Origin: Crambe crambe
Lineage: Eukaryota > Porifera > Demospongiae > Poecilosclerida > Crambeidae
Direction: 5' to 3'
Length of the DNA: 64,000 bases
NCBI GenBank assembly: GCA_963924555.1
Contig: OZ004592.1
Location: forward strand, 5,208,001 to 5,272,000
Below are positions 28,101 through 41,300 of this stretch, one piece after another. Within the stretch, counting starts at the first letter, position 1, and the number at the start of each line of letters is the position of its first letter. The position numbers were made by a program, and so were the translations under genes. The notes under the pieces were generated by a model. That model searched no databases. It saw only the letters and a list, made by a program, of their open reading frames with translations, and was not told the DNA's origin.

Positions 28101-31100
28101 ACTCAACTTACACATCAAGGAGGCCCATCTCAGGACATCTGACCACTCCTGGAGTGTAAGCAGTTATGTTTGTATATACACAATAAACAAGCAAAGTCAC
28201 CAGGCAGAGTCGAGTGGTTCCAGTCAGATCATGTGACAAACAACTAGCAATTAACACCCTAAAGAGATCAAAGGAAAGTTGAAGTGTCTAGAAGGATATA
28301 TATCATCATTAGGAAATGATACTGTTGCACACTCAGCACTATTAGATGACAACATTGCAGTACTTGCATAGGTAGGTAGGTACCATCTGAGCCTTAGCCA
28401 TCTGCAGCAATATGTTGCATTGACTGACTTCCCAGGTCAATATCAATTACTGGTCCCCACTTCAATCACTGATCAATGCTGACATTACAAGTAAGGTTTC
28501 TCATCTGTGTAAATATTGCATACAAGAGTCAGTCAGGTGTGCAAAATTTATTTAAAAAAAAAAAAAAAAAAAAAAAAACCAAAAAAAACAACATCTGGCA
28601 TTATAGCCTTAGAAATATCAGGATGTTGTCCTATTGCAATACATTATTGATGTGTGTTAATACACCCCTGAAATAATGATGTCTCCATAATCAGATATTA
28701 GGAAACAGGGTTTCATACAGAATTTTTTTCGTAGGGGGGGGGAAACGACCATGTGGCCATTAGGACACAGTGAGGGGGAGGATGCAGGAAGGGGATGTGC
28801 CCCCTCCCGCGTGAACTGCAAAAGAAAATTCTACTTGTTTTTGGAGGACTCACACTGTTGGCTAATTCTCCTACCATTTTCATGAGTATCAATGTTGTGT
28901 ATTGAGTTAAAGAATTGCACTTTAGTTAACACGATTTGTGATTTGTTGGGGGGGGGGGGATTTTTTCTTGGGTGGGGAAATCCCAGGTTTCTATGAAACC
29001 CTGGGAAACCTTCTGATCAGGGCACCTTCGGATCAGGAAACCTTCTGATCAGGATCAGGACACCTTCTGCATGGCCCCCAAAATATCACACTTTACACTG
29101 CTTTATTCTCCACCCCCTCCCCTCCCACTTTTCAAAATCTTTTCAATTTTGATTACTAATAAATAAAGTATTCCATTTGAACCATTTCTATTTTTAGAAT
29201 CCAAACTATTTATAAAATAAATTAATTGTGATCAAACTCCTTATATGCAAGCATAAGAAGATAGCCAGACTCGAAACAGCTCTTGAGGTTTCCCACAACC
29301 AACCTCAGAATGAGTGTCCACCCACACCTAGTACTGTATAAGTAAGTCCACTTAGTCCATTAACAGCAAAGAGAATTCTCATCTCTAAACATACTACAGT
29401 TTAAGTGGTTGTGGGGGCCATCCCTCCCGATATCTAGCCGTTGGAAGAGTCTGGGGTATGAGAGGAATGATCCCTCAGGACCACTAATCTCTGCCTATTT
29501 GTCACACATGTTATTTATAGGGTGTGTGCCTGAGAAGAATCACATTAAAATTTGTTAATAATGCCATTTATACAGCACTGGCAAGTTTCTCCCACTTGGA
29601 ACTCATCTGTGAAGCTAAATTTGGAGGGTTATATTTAGTCTAGTGTGTCTTAATTCAAGCAGAGGAGAATTTGATTCATGCATTGGTATAGGAGTAAGGC
29701 TGCACCTATTTTTAAAGAGTAGAACAGTGGTGTTCCCCTGTTCTATAAAGGGCCACAATTTACAGAACTAAACTAGGAATATCTGCTAGTTTCTGGGGGA
29801 CTATTGCTATAAACATTTCAGAGTGCTGTCTGCCCTCGTTACCCTGATTACTATGGGGGGAAAAATCCATTCCTTATGCACTGGAAATATCCCCTTCCAC
29901 TAAGCATTAATCATATCTCTCCACTACCCAGACTTACGTAGAGTACCTACTTACTACTAAACGTCATGCAGAGATAAGGTAAAATAGCCTAATTTGACTG
30001 CTTCAGGAATCAGCTTGGGGAGAATATTTGAGGGAGGTGGCCCTTTTAATGATAGTGCTTTGATCATTAATCGTTAGCAAACCTTCTGGGAAAATTAGAA
30101 TGGGGTTGTTCCTCTTATCAGTAATGTGCTCCTTCAATCTAAAATAAAAATAAAGTGCAAAAAGAGAGAGAGAGAGAGTAAAGGTATGGAGTGTACTTAA
30201 ATTGATAAATCTTGCCTTTTGGACACCATAAGCCTGTCCTCAGCTATCTTCCTCTCAAACCAGATGTGGGACTGAGCCAATGAGCATGCACTCTGGATCA
30301 ATCCCGTGAATCCCCCATGTCTCTGACCCACCTGTTAAGATAAACGGTACAGGGTCATTCAACAAAAATAGGAAAGGGTTATTGAGCTAACAAACGCGAT
30401 TATATTAATACCCGGTAAAGGGTCATCAAACCAACGTACTCATGATTACGGCAAAGGGTTCATATCTTGTACAGGTGGTAAAGGGTCATTAAATTAACAA
30501 ACTGAAAGGTGATCTTTTACCAATGTGAAACAGTTATCCACTGCCAGCATCACCACGTCTATTGGAGTAGTGTGGTTGGCCACACAAACACTGCCATGCT
30601 TGGCACGATTTTCCCTGGGGAAAAAATGACAAAAGCAAGTCATTTTTAGTCAGCAAAAAGAATTATGTAATAGCAAAAAGTAATTTCATGTCTTATACAG
30701 TATCTATCTGACATAGAGTTCCACTACTTCAAAAGGAATGTTTTCATTGACTGTGCTGGCATCCCTACACACCCTCAACTCAATCCCGTCTCTAGTGGGA
30801 GAAGCAAGCTCTCTGAAAAACCAAGGTGGATTATTGAAGGAGCAGCAGGCATTAGTATCACCACAACCTTCCCCGTCCCAGAGGGGATCATTGGGATAAA
30901 ACTTGAACTGGACAGCCTCTTCACTTCCCGTATCACAGAAATAGTCATCTCCAACAAAATTGGGTACTGTGGCTGAGGAATTCACTAGAATGTTGGAACA
31001 CCTACAGCCTGACGAGTGTCCTCGAGTTTCGTCCAGGGCAGCTGCTAATGTCCATATATGTAAACGAGGGTTACTGCCGTGGGTGAGAGAGATACCATCC

Positions 31101-32301
31101 AAGTATACGTCATCGATGGTGAGAGAACGGTCAACGAAAAAAGGGAAGAATGCATTGGTGGTCCTATTTTGATAGCCAATGATCTTTCCACACACACTGC
31201 TGAATTGTGGCCCTACAACTGGAAAAACATGAGCGAAGCAACCCTTGGCTTCAGAATGAGGCACACAGAGACGTCTCGGAGCTTCTTCACTTATCAACTC
31301 AACAAAGTTTCCAGGACATCGGTGAGTGGCGTTGGTCATGTCCACATGGGCCACTCTCATCCATCCTCCTGTCAGGTGGCCACATGTTCGAGTCATATCA
31401 CAGAATACTCTCAAAGAAGTTCCGTTGTTGTTACTGATCCAGTAGTATCCTGAAGGTGCAGTTGGGAGGGACTCCTGTACTTTTACACATGACTTGGCTG
31501 GGATGAAGGGGGACAGGCCGGGGGGAGGGAGGGAGGGGAGAGGGGGAGATGTAGGAGTCAGGGAAGTCGTATTTAAAGTGGTAAGTGTTTCTTTGAAGGC
31601 TGCAGTGAGGTTATTAACAACCTCCCTCAATGAGCGGTGGATGAAACGCTCTAGAGACACCTTAAGGTTCAAAACAAGTTCTTCTTGTGACTTTTTAAGG
31701 GAGTTATTAAGACCTTCCACCATATTCTGGAGTACAGTAATAGAGGAAGAACAGGAGAGCTTGCTCTCTGCACTGTCATCAATGAGAGTCTTCAATGGCT
31801 GGGCGAGGGTTGCTTGGATGGCTGTATGTATCTCATCTTTGAGTTGGTCAGGAGTGAGAGCAGTAAAGCCCACCAATCTACTGCTGCTGTTGCCGTCACA
31901 AGAGTCCTGTCCTAGCACTTGTCCCAGGAGGAGGAGGGCTAGGTGCACTAACAGAGATAGCTTCATAATCCACATACTTTTAGATCTTCTACACACAAAG
32001 GTGGTGTGGTATAATTAGAATATAAATTCTCACTATTGCAATTACCAAAATCCATTGTCTCAGAACAATGTGAGTTACTATGGAATTTTATCACTCAGAA
32101 TGCAGCTATAATTTATCACAGGTATGTGTAGCCTTTATTTTCCCTTGATGAAGTAAATGTTGAAGTAAATGAACACCAATGATATATTCTAAACGAATCT
32201 TATTTACCCTTAAATCTGTGTCCCGATTCTAAGATTGATGTTTCAATCAAACATTGACTTTTGCTTACTGAAGCATATTCAACATCAGTCACAAGATTAT
32301 A

Positions 32302-32354
<53 letters not shown>

Positions 32355-35328
32355 CGCACATATGTGCATGTGCATGCATGATCATTAGAATCCAATGTTC
32401 ATTTCAAGCTACAGTAAGACCATCCAATGAGCATGCAATTAAAAACAGAAGAGAAATAATTGATATTCATGGGTCACGAGACCATTGAACGAGTGGCGAT
32501 TGCTCCATTTGCAAACAATGCCTCACTTGGTCAACACTGCAATCTCCTATATCAATGTAACAAGTAATGATGCAAAGTTTGATGCCCTGAAAAACGACCT
32601 AATCTCAAACCCATCAAGACACAATTAGACTACCGCCTCCCTCCTCCTCATTTGAATAACACCGAACGAAATCCTGTGAAATCCTGCAAAAGGAACACGT
32701 GTACTGTAATATGAATGCAACTTCTGGGAATCTGACTGGAGGATGGATGAGGGTGGCCTACATAGACATGAGGAACACCAGTCATCAGTGTCCCAGTCCA
32801 TTGACCTTATTCTCATCGGTACACCAGACTATCCACAAGCTGCCATTGGATCGGTATACGAGGTTCTCCTGTCAGAGTGTACTGTAATATGAATGCAACT
32901 TCTGGGAATCTGACTGGAGGATGGATGAGGGTGGCCTACATAGACATGAGGAACACCAGTCATCAGTGTCCCAGTCCATTGACCTTATTCTCAAGGAGTT
33001 CACCACCAAGAAGAGTGTGCAATGTAACCAGCAATGAATGTTTTAGTACTACCTTCACTGTCCATGGGGTAGAGTACAGTCACGTGTATGGAAGAATCAT
33101 TGCATATCAGAATAAAGTTCCAGTAGCATTCCATTTCTTTAACATCAATGACAATAATTATGATGAAATTGATGAACCTTATGTCCTTGGAGTGAGTCTG
33201 ACTCATGGTCAAAGTCCTCGTAAACACATCTGGACATTTACAGGAGGATCTGAAGAAACCTAACATACAAGTGTCCTTGTATCAATACAAACATCTCCCC
33301 ACCACCACGTGTTCCAAGCTTTATTGGTAATGACTATTTTTGTGATACTGCCCTCAGCTCATATTATAACAGTGTACCTTGGAGATTCCAATCTTCTGAC
33401 CCCATCTGGGATGGAAAGGGGTGTGGTCCCACCAATACCTGCTGTTCCTTTAACTACCCACCATGGTTTGTCAAGAACCTTCCCTCCCCCTAGGGAAAGG
33501 GTCAGCTACACAAGACCAAATATTTATCTGAGTAATAAGTGTAGCTTTTTATTGTTTAATGAGGTGCACCATTGATCAAAATTGTGCCAATATTTTTGTT
33601 GGTAAAGAGTATTTTTGCTACCCTTCTGACCTCCTCTGGGATGGAAAAGGTTGTGGCCCCACCAATACCTGCCGTTCCTTTAACAATGCACCAAGCACCT
33701 TCCCTCCCCCACCACTAATGATGTAGAGATGAGGTTATGTCAACCCAATTCTAATAGAAGCACACCAATGGTACAGTTACTACACGAAGAAACAATTTAT
33801 GTAGTCGCCCGAGAAAAAATCCTGCAAAACCTGCATCTGGTTACTATACACATACTCAGGAAACTTCTTTCATCTGTCCCTGCATACACATAGAAGAATA
33901 AACTATGCGTGCATACATAAAACCATAAAGAGAGAAAAAAAAGGACCAGAAACAAGTGAGGGAAAAAACTGTGAAATGGAAAAAAAAAAGTGAACAAGGA
34001 TAGGGATGGAGGGTGGAAATGGGATCAATCTTTGTACTGTATGTCCAGCCAATGATCCATACATATACGTTGGGTAGCTTCAAATTATAGTGCAGTAATG
34101 GATGTATATATAGCATTCTATGTTTATATAAGGGAAAAAGCATTTTATGAAATGAAAAAAGATGTAGGGATGACCACTGCTCAAAAAAGTAAGGAAACAA
34201 GAAGGATGGAAATGGGATCAATCTTTGTTCTGTATATCCAGCCAACAATCCCTACATATACGTATATTACTGCATTATAATCTGAAGCTACCCGACGTAT
34301 ATGTAGGGATTGTTGGCTGGATATACAGAACAAAGATTGATCCCATTTCCATCCTTCTTGTTTCCTTACTTTTTTGAGCAGTGGTCATCCCTACATCTTT
34401 TTTTCATTTCACGAAATGCTTTTTCCCTTACTTGTTCCTGGTCCTTTTTCCTCTCTTTTATGGTTTTAGCTATGTATAGAGTTCATTCTTCTATGTGTAT
34501 GCAGGGACAGATGGAAGAAGAATAGTTCTCCAATAGCATAGCAACGAGTCAAGGTGTTGTGTTATTGTTGAGCTATACTTGGAGATCGAAGATGCTGAAA
34601 TAGTCTACCGGTAGATGGATTGGTGAATCTAAAATCCCTGAGTTGATACAGTAGTCTATGATCTAGCTAGCTAGCTAGAGATAGCTAATATGATTTCGAA
34701 TAATTGGATATCAAAGGTCAAAAGTCAAAATCTCCAAATAGAGCATAAAAACAACAACAAAATACAATAGTTACACGTAAATGCAATTAAACTTGCTCAA
34801 AAGGTTCAGGTTTCCTGCCTTCGAATTGTTCACAATTGTGCTCGCCTGTCTGCTATCTCCCAACTTCAGCTCGTCCCTGTGACTTTCTAGCAGGTGATCC
34901 ATCAGCAAGCCCCCAAGGTCCCCCATATTGCACCGTGGACACAGCTTACTCCCCCTTCCATGAGAACTTAACACCCTGCTGAGGTTTTTTAGCCCCTTGA
35001 CTTGCTAGGATCCCAGATCCATCACTCTATCCCACAGCTCGGCCCATGTCTTGCTCTTTACCACCTCTGCAATCAATGCCGATTTCTCCCCACACCTCTC
35101 CAGCATCTTCTCCCTATCCATATCAAATACACGTGCCTGCGTATTATAGAAAAGATGGCTTCCACTAATTGAATTAGTCGAGTGCTGTGCTCCGTAGTGT
35201 CTCCTTTTTCATCGACTCTTTCGAGGATCAACGAGTAGAAAAGATCGTAGTTGGTAGAATTTGAAGTGGATTTATCCAGAAATTATTATAGCTGTAGCTT
35301 GAGTGGTTCGAGAGATATGGTTGTCTAA

Positions 35329-35369
<41 letters not shown>

Positions 35370-38300
35370 GAGAAGAAGAAGAATCCAGCGATTTACCTGC
35401 TTGCCGTATTTCTGAAATGGTAAGCTCCCTGGTCCTGAAACTTGGTCTGCACATTGTAGTAGGCTCTAGTAGGCTCTAGTAGGCTGGATAATCATTCACA
35501 GTAGCTTTTGTTAGGTCTAAGTGGGGGAACTAGAATTTCACTCTTGTATTAGTCTATAGGCGACGCGCGCGGCCGTCCGAGTCATCCCTACATAGAGAGT
35601 GCTACCGCACTCTCTGATATGTTTTATATGTTTCTTCCACCTACGAACAATGGTTCACAGCACCATAACAAACATCACATAGAAATAATCTCATGACTGA
35701 ATGCACACTCAATTTGATATTCATGGGTCATGAGACCATCGAACAAGTGGTGTTTGTTCCACTTGCGAACAATGACTCACTTCAATTGGTACCATACTAA
35801 ACAAACATCACGTAGAAATGATCACAAGACTGTGTGCATATTCCAAATAAGAATGCCACAAGTGCAAGGCATATAATACATAACACTATAAATGTTGACT
35901 GCCACTATAAAAGGAGAATTGTGCAACAGTTGACGTCCAACTACAGTACACCAATGATGAAGCTGTTTCTTCTTGTCTCTCTATTGGGGTTCTCCCTGGT
36001 GCAGGAAGGAATCTGCACTCACCTGGAGACCTGCAACTGCAATGAGATAACAGAACTGGTCAACACCACAGTACAGCAGGCTGCAGCCAGTCTCGAGTAC
36101 AAGCTAAGTCTCATGGTCAACACTGCAATCTCCAACATCAATGTAACAAGTGATGATGCAAAGTTTGATGCCCTGAAAAACGACCTGACCTCCACCATGG
36201 AGAGACTCCTCGAACCCATCAAGATACAACTAGACTACCACCTCCCTCCTCCTACTACTACTGTCAACAACTCCAAGCAACATCCTGCAAAATCCTGCAA
36301 AGCTTTATACGCTGACTATCCACATACTGCATCTGGTTACTATTGGATCGGTACACGAGGTTCTCCTGTCAGAGTGTACTGTAATATGAATGCAACTTCT
36401 GGGAATCTGACTGGAGGATGGATGAGGGTGGCCTACATAGACATGAGGAACACCAGTCATCAGTGTCCCAGTCCATTGACCTTATTCTCAAGGAGTTCAC
36501 CACCAAGAAGAGTGTGCAATGTAACCAGCAATGAATGTTTTAGTACTACTTTCACTGTCCATGGGATAGAGTACAGTCACGTGTATGGAAGAATCATTGC
36601 ATATCAGAATCGAGTTCCAATAGCATTCCATTTTTTCAATGTCAACGATGATAATTATGATGAAATTGATGAACCTTATGTCCTTGGAGTGAGTCTGACT
36701 CATGGTCAAAGTCCTCGTAAACACATTTGGACATTTACAGGAGCATCTGATGAAACATCAAGTGACCCAACATACAAGTGTCCTTGTATCAACACAAACA
36801 TCTCCCCACCACGTGTTCCAAGCTTTATTGGTAATGACTATTTTTGTGATACTGCCCTCAGCTCATATTATAACAGTGTACCTTGGAGATTCCAATCTTC
36901 TGACCCCCTCTGGGATGGAAAGGGGTGTGGTCCCACCAATACCTGCTGTTCCTTTAACCACCCACCATGGTTTGTCAAGAACCTTCTCTCCCCCACCACT
37001 GATGATGTAGAGATGAGGTTATGTCGACCTGGCAATAGTAGTGGAAGCATACCAATTGAAATAGTGGAGCTCTATGTACAATAGGACAATACTACTAATT
37101 TGTTTTAGCAATAACTTATACAGCCACCTTGTGTGTGTCCCTTCTTTTTACCACGTATATTTATGCATATTACATACACATTTGGCATGTAATTAGTACA
37201 CAATTAGGTTGGCTTGGTTGCCATGCGCAATTAAATCGATCTGGTGATGAAGTGCAAAATGGCAGCCCATAGCAGCTTGAGCTTGTATACGTACGTGATA
37301 GGGATTCTTAAACAAGTAATCTCATTGATCTCATAACTATCGTTGCAGCTGCACAAGTCTAATAAGTCCAGATACTTTCCTCCTGTAGGGAAAGGGTCAG
37401 CTACACAAGACCAAATATTTATCTGAGTAATAAGTGTTGTTTTTTATTGTTTAATGAGGTGCACCATTGATCAAAATTGTGCCAATATTTTTGTTGGTAA
37501 AGAGTATTTTTGCTACCCTTCTGACCCCCTCTGGGATGGAAAAGGTTGTGGCCCCACCAATACCTGCCGTTCCTTTAACAATGCACCAAGCACCTTCCCT
37601 CCCCCCACCACTAATGATGTAGAGATGAGGTTATGTCAACCCAATTCTAATGGAAGCACACCAATGGTACAGTTACTACACGAAGAAACGATTTATGTAG
37701 TCGCCCGAGAAAAAATCCTGCAAAACCTGCATCTGTTTACTATGTATACTCAGGAAACTTCTTTCATCTGTCCCTGCATACACATAGAAGAATGAACTAT
37801 GCGTATATACATAAAACCAGTAGGAATGACCATTGAACAAGGATAGGGATGAAGGATGGAAATGGGATCAATCTTTGTATTGTATGTCCAGCCAATGATC
37901 CATACATATACGTCGGGTAAGCTCAGATTACAGTGCAGTAATGGATGTATATTCTATGTTTATATATGTTCTATATGTTTCTTCCACCTACGAACAATGG
38001 TTCACCTCAATTGGCACCATAACAAATATCACAGAGAAATAATCTCATGATTGAATGCACACTCAATTTGATATTCATGGGTCATGAGATCATCGAACGA
38101 GTGGTGTTTGTTCCACTTGTGAACAATGACTCACCTCAATTGGTGCCATACTAAACAAACATCACATAAAAATGATCACAGGACTGTGTGCATAAGAATA
38201 CATGACATATAATACATAACACTATAAATGTTGACTGCCACTATAAAAGGAGAGTTATTAATCCACTGCAACAGTTGACGTCCAACTACAGTACACCAAC

Positions 38301-41300
38301 GATGAAGCTGTTTCTTCTTGTCTCTCTATTGGGGTTCTCCCTGGTGCAGGAAGGAGTCTGCACTCACCTGGAGACCTGCAACTGCAATGAGATAGCAGAA
38401 CTGGTCAACACCACAGTACAGCAGGCTGCAGCCAGTCTCGAGTACAAGCTAAGTCTCATGGTCAACACTGCAATCTCCAACATCAATGTAACGAGTGATG
38501 ATGAAAAGTTTGATGCCCTGAAAAACGACCTGACCTCCACCATGGAGAGACTCCTCAAACCCATCATGACACAACTAGACTACCACCTCCCTCCTCCTAC
38601 TACTGTCTCCGACTCCAAGCAAAATCCTGCAAAATCCTGCAAAGCTATATATGCTGACTATCCACATGCTGCATCTGGTTACTATTGGATCAGTACACGA
38701 GGTTCTCCTGTCAGAGTGTACTGTAATATGAATGCAACTTCTGGGAATCTGACAGGAGGATGGATGAGGGTGGCTACATAGACATGAGGAATACCAGCCA
38801 TCAGTGTCCCAGGGGACTGACCTTGTCAACAAGGAGTTCACCACCAAGAAGAGTGTGTGATATGATAGGTTACCACACCTGTGTCAGCACTACCTTCACT
38901 GTCCGTGTATGAAAGAATCATTGCACATCAGAATAAAGTTCCCATAGCATTCCATTACCTCTATCATAATAATAGGAATGAAATTGATGAACCTTATGTC
39001 TTTGGAGTGAGTCTGACTCATGGTTAAAGTCCTCGCAAACACATTTGGACTTTTGCAGGAGCATCTGATGAAACATTAATTGGCCCAACATTCAAGTGTC
39101 CTTGTATCACCACAAACATCTCCCCACCACATGTTCCAGACTTCATTGGCAACGACTACTTCTGTGATACTGCCCTCAGCTCATATTATGGCAGTGTACC
39201 CCAAACACTCCAATCTTCTGACCCCCTCTGGGATGGAAAGGGGTGTGGTCCCACCAATACTTGCTGTTCCTTTAACCACCCACCATGGTTCATCAAGAAC
39301 CTTCTCTCCCCCACCACTGATGATGTGGAGATGAGGTTATGTCGACCTGCTACTGATGGAAGCATACCAATTGAAATAGTGGAGCTCTATGTACAGTAGG
39401 ACAATACTAATATGAAGACTAATTTGTATAGCCACTTTATGTCCGTATAATGAATATTATGTACTTTTACAATGTATATTACATTCATCATTGCAAAAAA
39501 AATGGTATGCTCGTATAGCATAATGAAGTTGAGTGAAGTTTTTAGCACACATTATTATTATTAGGGAAAAAAACATTTTATGAAATGAAAAAAGATGTAG
39601 GGATGACCACTGCTCAAAAAAGTAAGGAAACAAGAAGGGATCAATCTTTGTTCTGTATATCCAGCCAACAATCCCTACATATACGTCGGGTAGCTTCAGA
39701 TTATAGTGTAGTAATGTATGTATATGTAGGGATTGTTGGTTGGATATACAGAACAAAGATTGATCCCATTTCCATCCTTCTTGTTTCCTTACTTTTTTGA
39801 GCAGTGGTCATCTTTTTTCATTTCATAAAATGTTTTTTCCCTTACTTGTTCCTGGTCTTTTTTTCCTTTCTTTTATGGTTTTAGCTATGTATAGAGTTCA
39901 TTCCTCTATGTGTATGCAGGGACAGATGAAAGAAGAATAGTTCTCCAATAGCATAGCAGCCCAATCATTATTTATCAACGAGTCAAGGTGTTGTGTTATT
40001 GTTGAGCTATACTTGGAGGTCAAAGATGCTGAAATAGAGTCTACCAGTAGATGGATTGGTGAATCTAAAATCCCCGAGTTGATACAGTAGTCTATGATTA
40101 TTTAATATCTAGAGCTAGCTGGCTAGCTAGCTAGAGATAGCTGAGTAATATTATAATTTCGAATAATTGGATATCAAATATATGCGCATGCGTATTATAG
40201 AAAAGATGGCTTCCAATAATTAAGTTGGTCAAGTACTCCGCTCCGTAGTGTCTCCTTTTTCTTCTACTGTTTAGAGGATCGACGAGTAGAAAAAATCGTA
40301 GTTAGTAGAATTTGGAGTGGATTTATCCAGAAACTTGAGTGGTTCACGAGATATAGTTGTCTAAGAAGAAGAATAATAGAGAAGAAGAAGAATCCAGCGA
40401 TTTACCTGCTTGCCGTATTTCTGAAACGGTAAGCTCCCTGGTCCTGAAACTTGGTCTGCACTTTATAGTAGGCTGGATAATCATTCACAGTAGCTTTTGT
40501 TAAATGTAAGAATTTCACTTTTGTATTAGTCTATAGGCGGCACATGCAGCTGTCCGCGTCATCCCTACATAGAGAGAGCAGTAAGAGAGAGCTACCGTTC
40601 TCTCTGATTACCTCTCTGAGCTTACAATGAGAAACTGGCTGACCATTGTCTTTTAACGTGTAGACAAAGTAGTCAAGTAACTACAACCTCTGAAGATATA
40701 GATAGCTAGAATACATAAGTTAGCTGTAGAGATGATTATGTCAACCTGATTCTAATGGAAGCACACCAATTGAAATTTATATACAGTAGGACAATATTAG
40801 AAATAATTTATGTAGTCACTGAGCAATATCCTCCAAAACCTGCATCTGGTTACTATGGGTGTAGTGCTTTCATGGTGGGATAGCATGGTCTAGGGTAGTA
40901 CTGCCTTTAATCTTTGATCAAGTAAAGCCAAAGTAAATGAACAGTTTGGTCAGAAATATTGGTGGGGATTTAAATTGGCAGATTGCACTGTATCATAAAA
41001 GGCATGGGCTGCAAATAACTTGGCAAGATTTATTCTTACAAGCTGTAATGGAGGGGGAAATGACAACCCTGCATCTTGAACCATCTCTTGGTCAAATTCA
41101 TGAAGTCACATAGCCCTTGACAATCCTTAATAACTACTTCACAAGACATTCTTTTTTGGTTTTGATCAACAACCACCGAAATAAATTCTCCACCAAATTT
41201 TCCAGCCATCTAGAAGAGTCCCCAAGTATTTATCACCAACTGCTGATAAGGAATATTGGCTCACCTTACCACTGTTGGCATAACCTTCATACAGTGCACA

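Larger units (their letters stand above)
14371..30082. other. GPAT intron 11 (15.7 kb): repeats, 5S-like gene, little coding signal
   Basis: Contents that I can support: G and C homopolymers (15354-15375, 17850-17868), a three-unit GGTAGGTTAACTGCAGG repeat (17011-17147), a pogo-like inverted-repeat element (about 19949-20091), a 5S rRNA-like gene (20707-20811), a CT microsatellite (25128-25177), a perfect 28-bp triplication (25771-25854), a poly-A run (28554-28578) and an element with 11-bp inverted ends (28706-29003). One possible orphan terminal exon lies near 24374-24601. The rest shows no recognisable gene. Confidence 0.6.
34530..35640. repeat. Segmental duplication, copy 1 (partner at 39945-40620)
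   Basis: Both copies run through GTTGTGTTATTGTTGAGCTA, TAGAAAAGATGGCTTCCA, CTCCGTAGTGTCTCCTTTTT and CGATTTACCTGCTTGCCGTA to CATCCCTACATAGAGAGAG. This copy additionally holds an insertion with a decayed open frame (34771-35135) and a TAA microsatellite. The duplication shows that the array grew together with its flanks. Confidence 0.8.

Noticed and set aside
35834..35953. Forty-codon upstream extension of family copy 2
   Set aside because: It begins with GTG, contains the TATA box at 35906 and is absent as coding sequence in copy 3; the ATG at 35954/35957 begins the signal peptide.
36497..36724. Minus-strand frames repeated under each array copy (also 33000, 41761, 42720, 45673)
   Set aside because: They recur because the plus-strand genes are near-identical; they are antisense shadows.
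37260..37330. Candidate for the missing GPAT exon 8
   Set aside because: A frame with weak similarity exists, but the exon at 47690-47779 fits length, phase and protein similarity far better.
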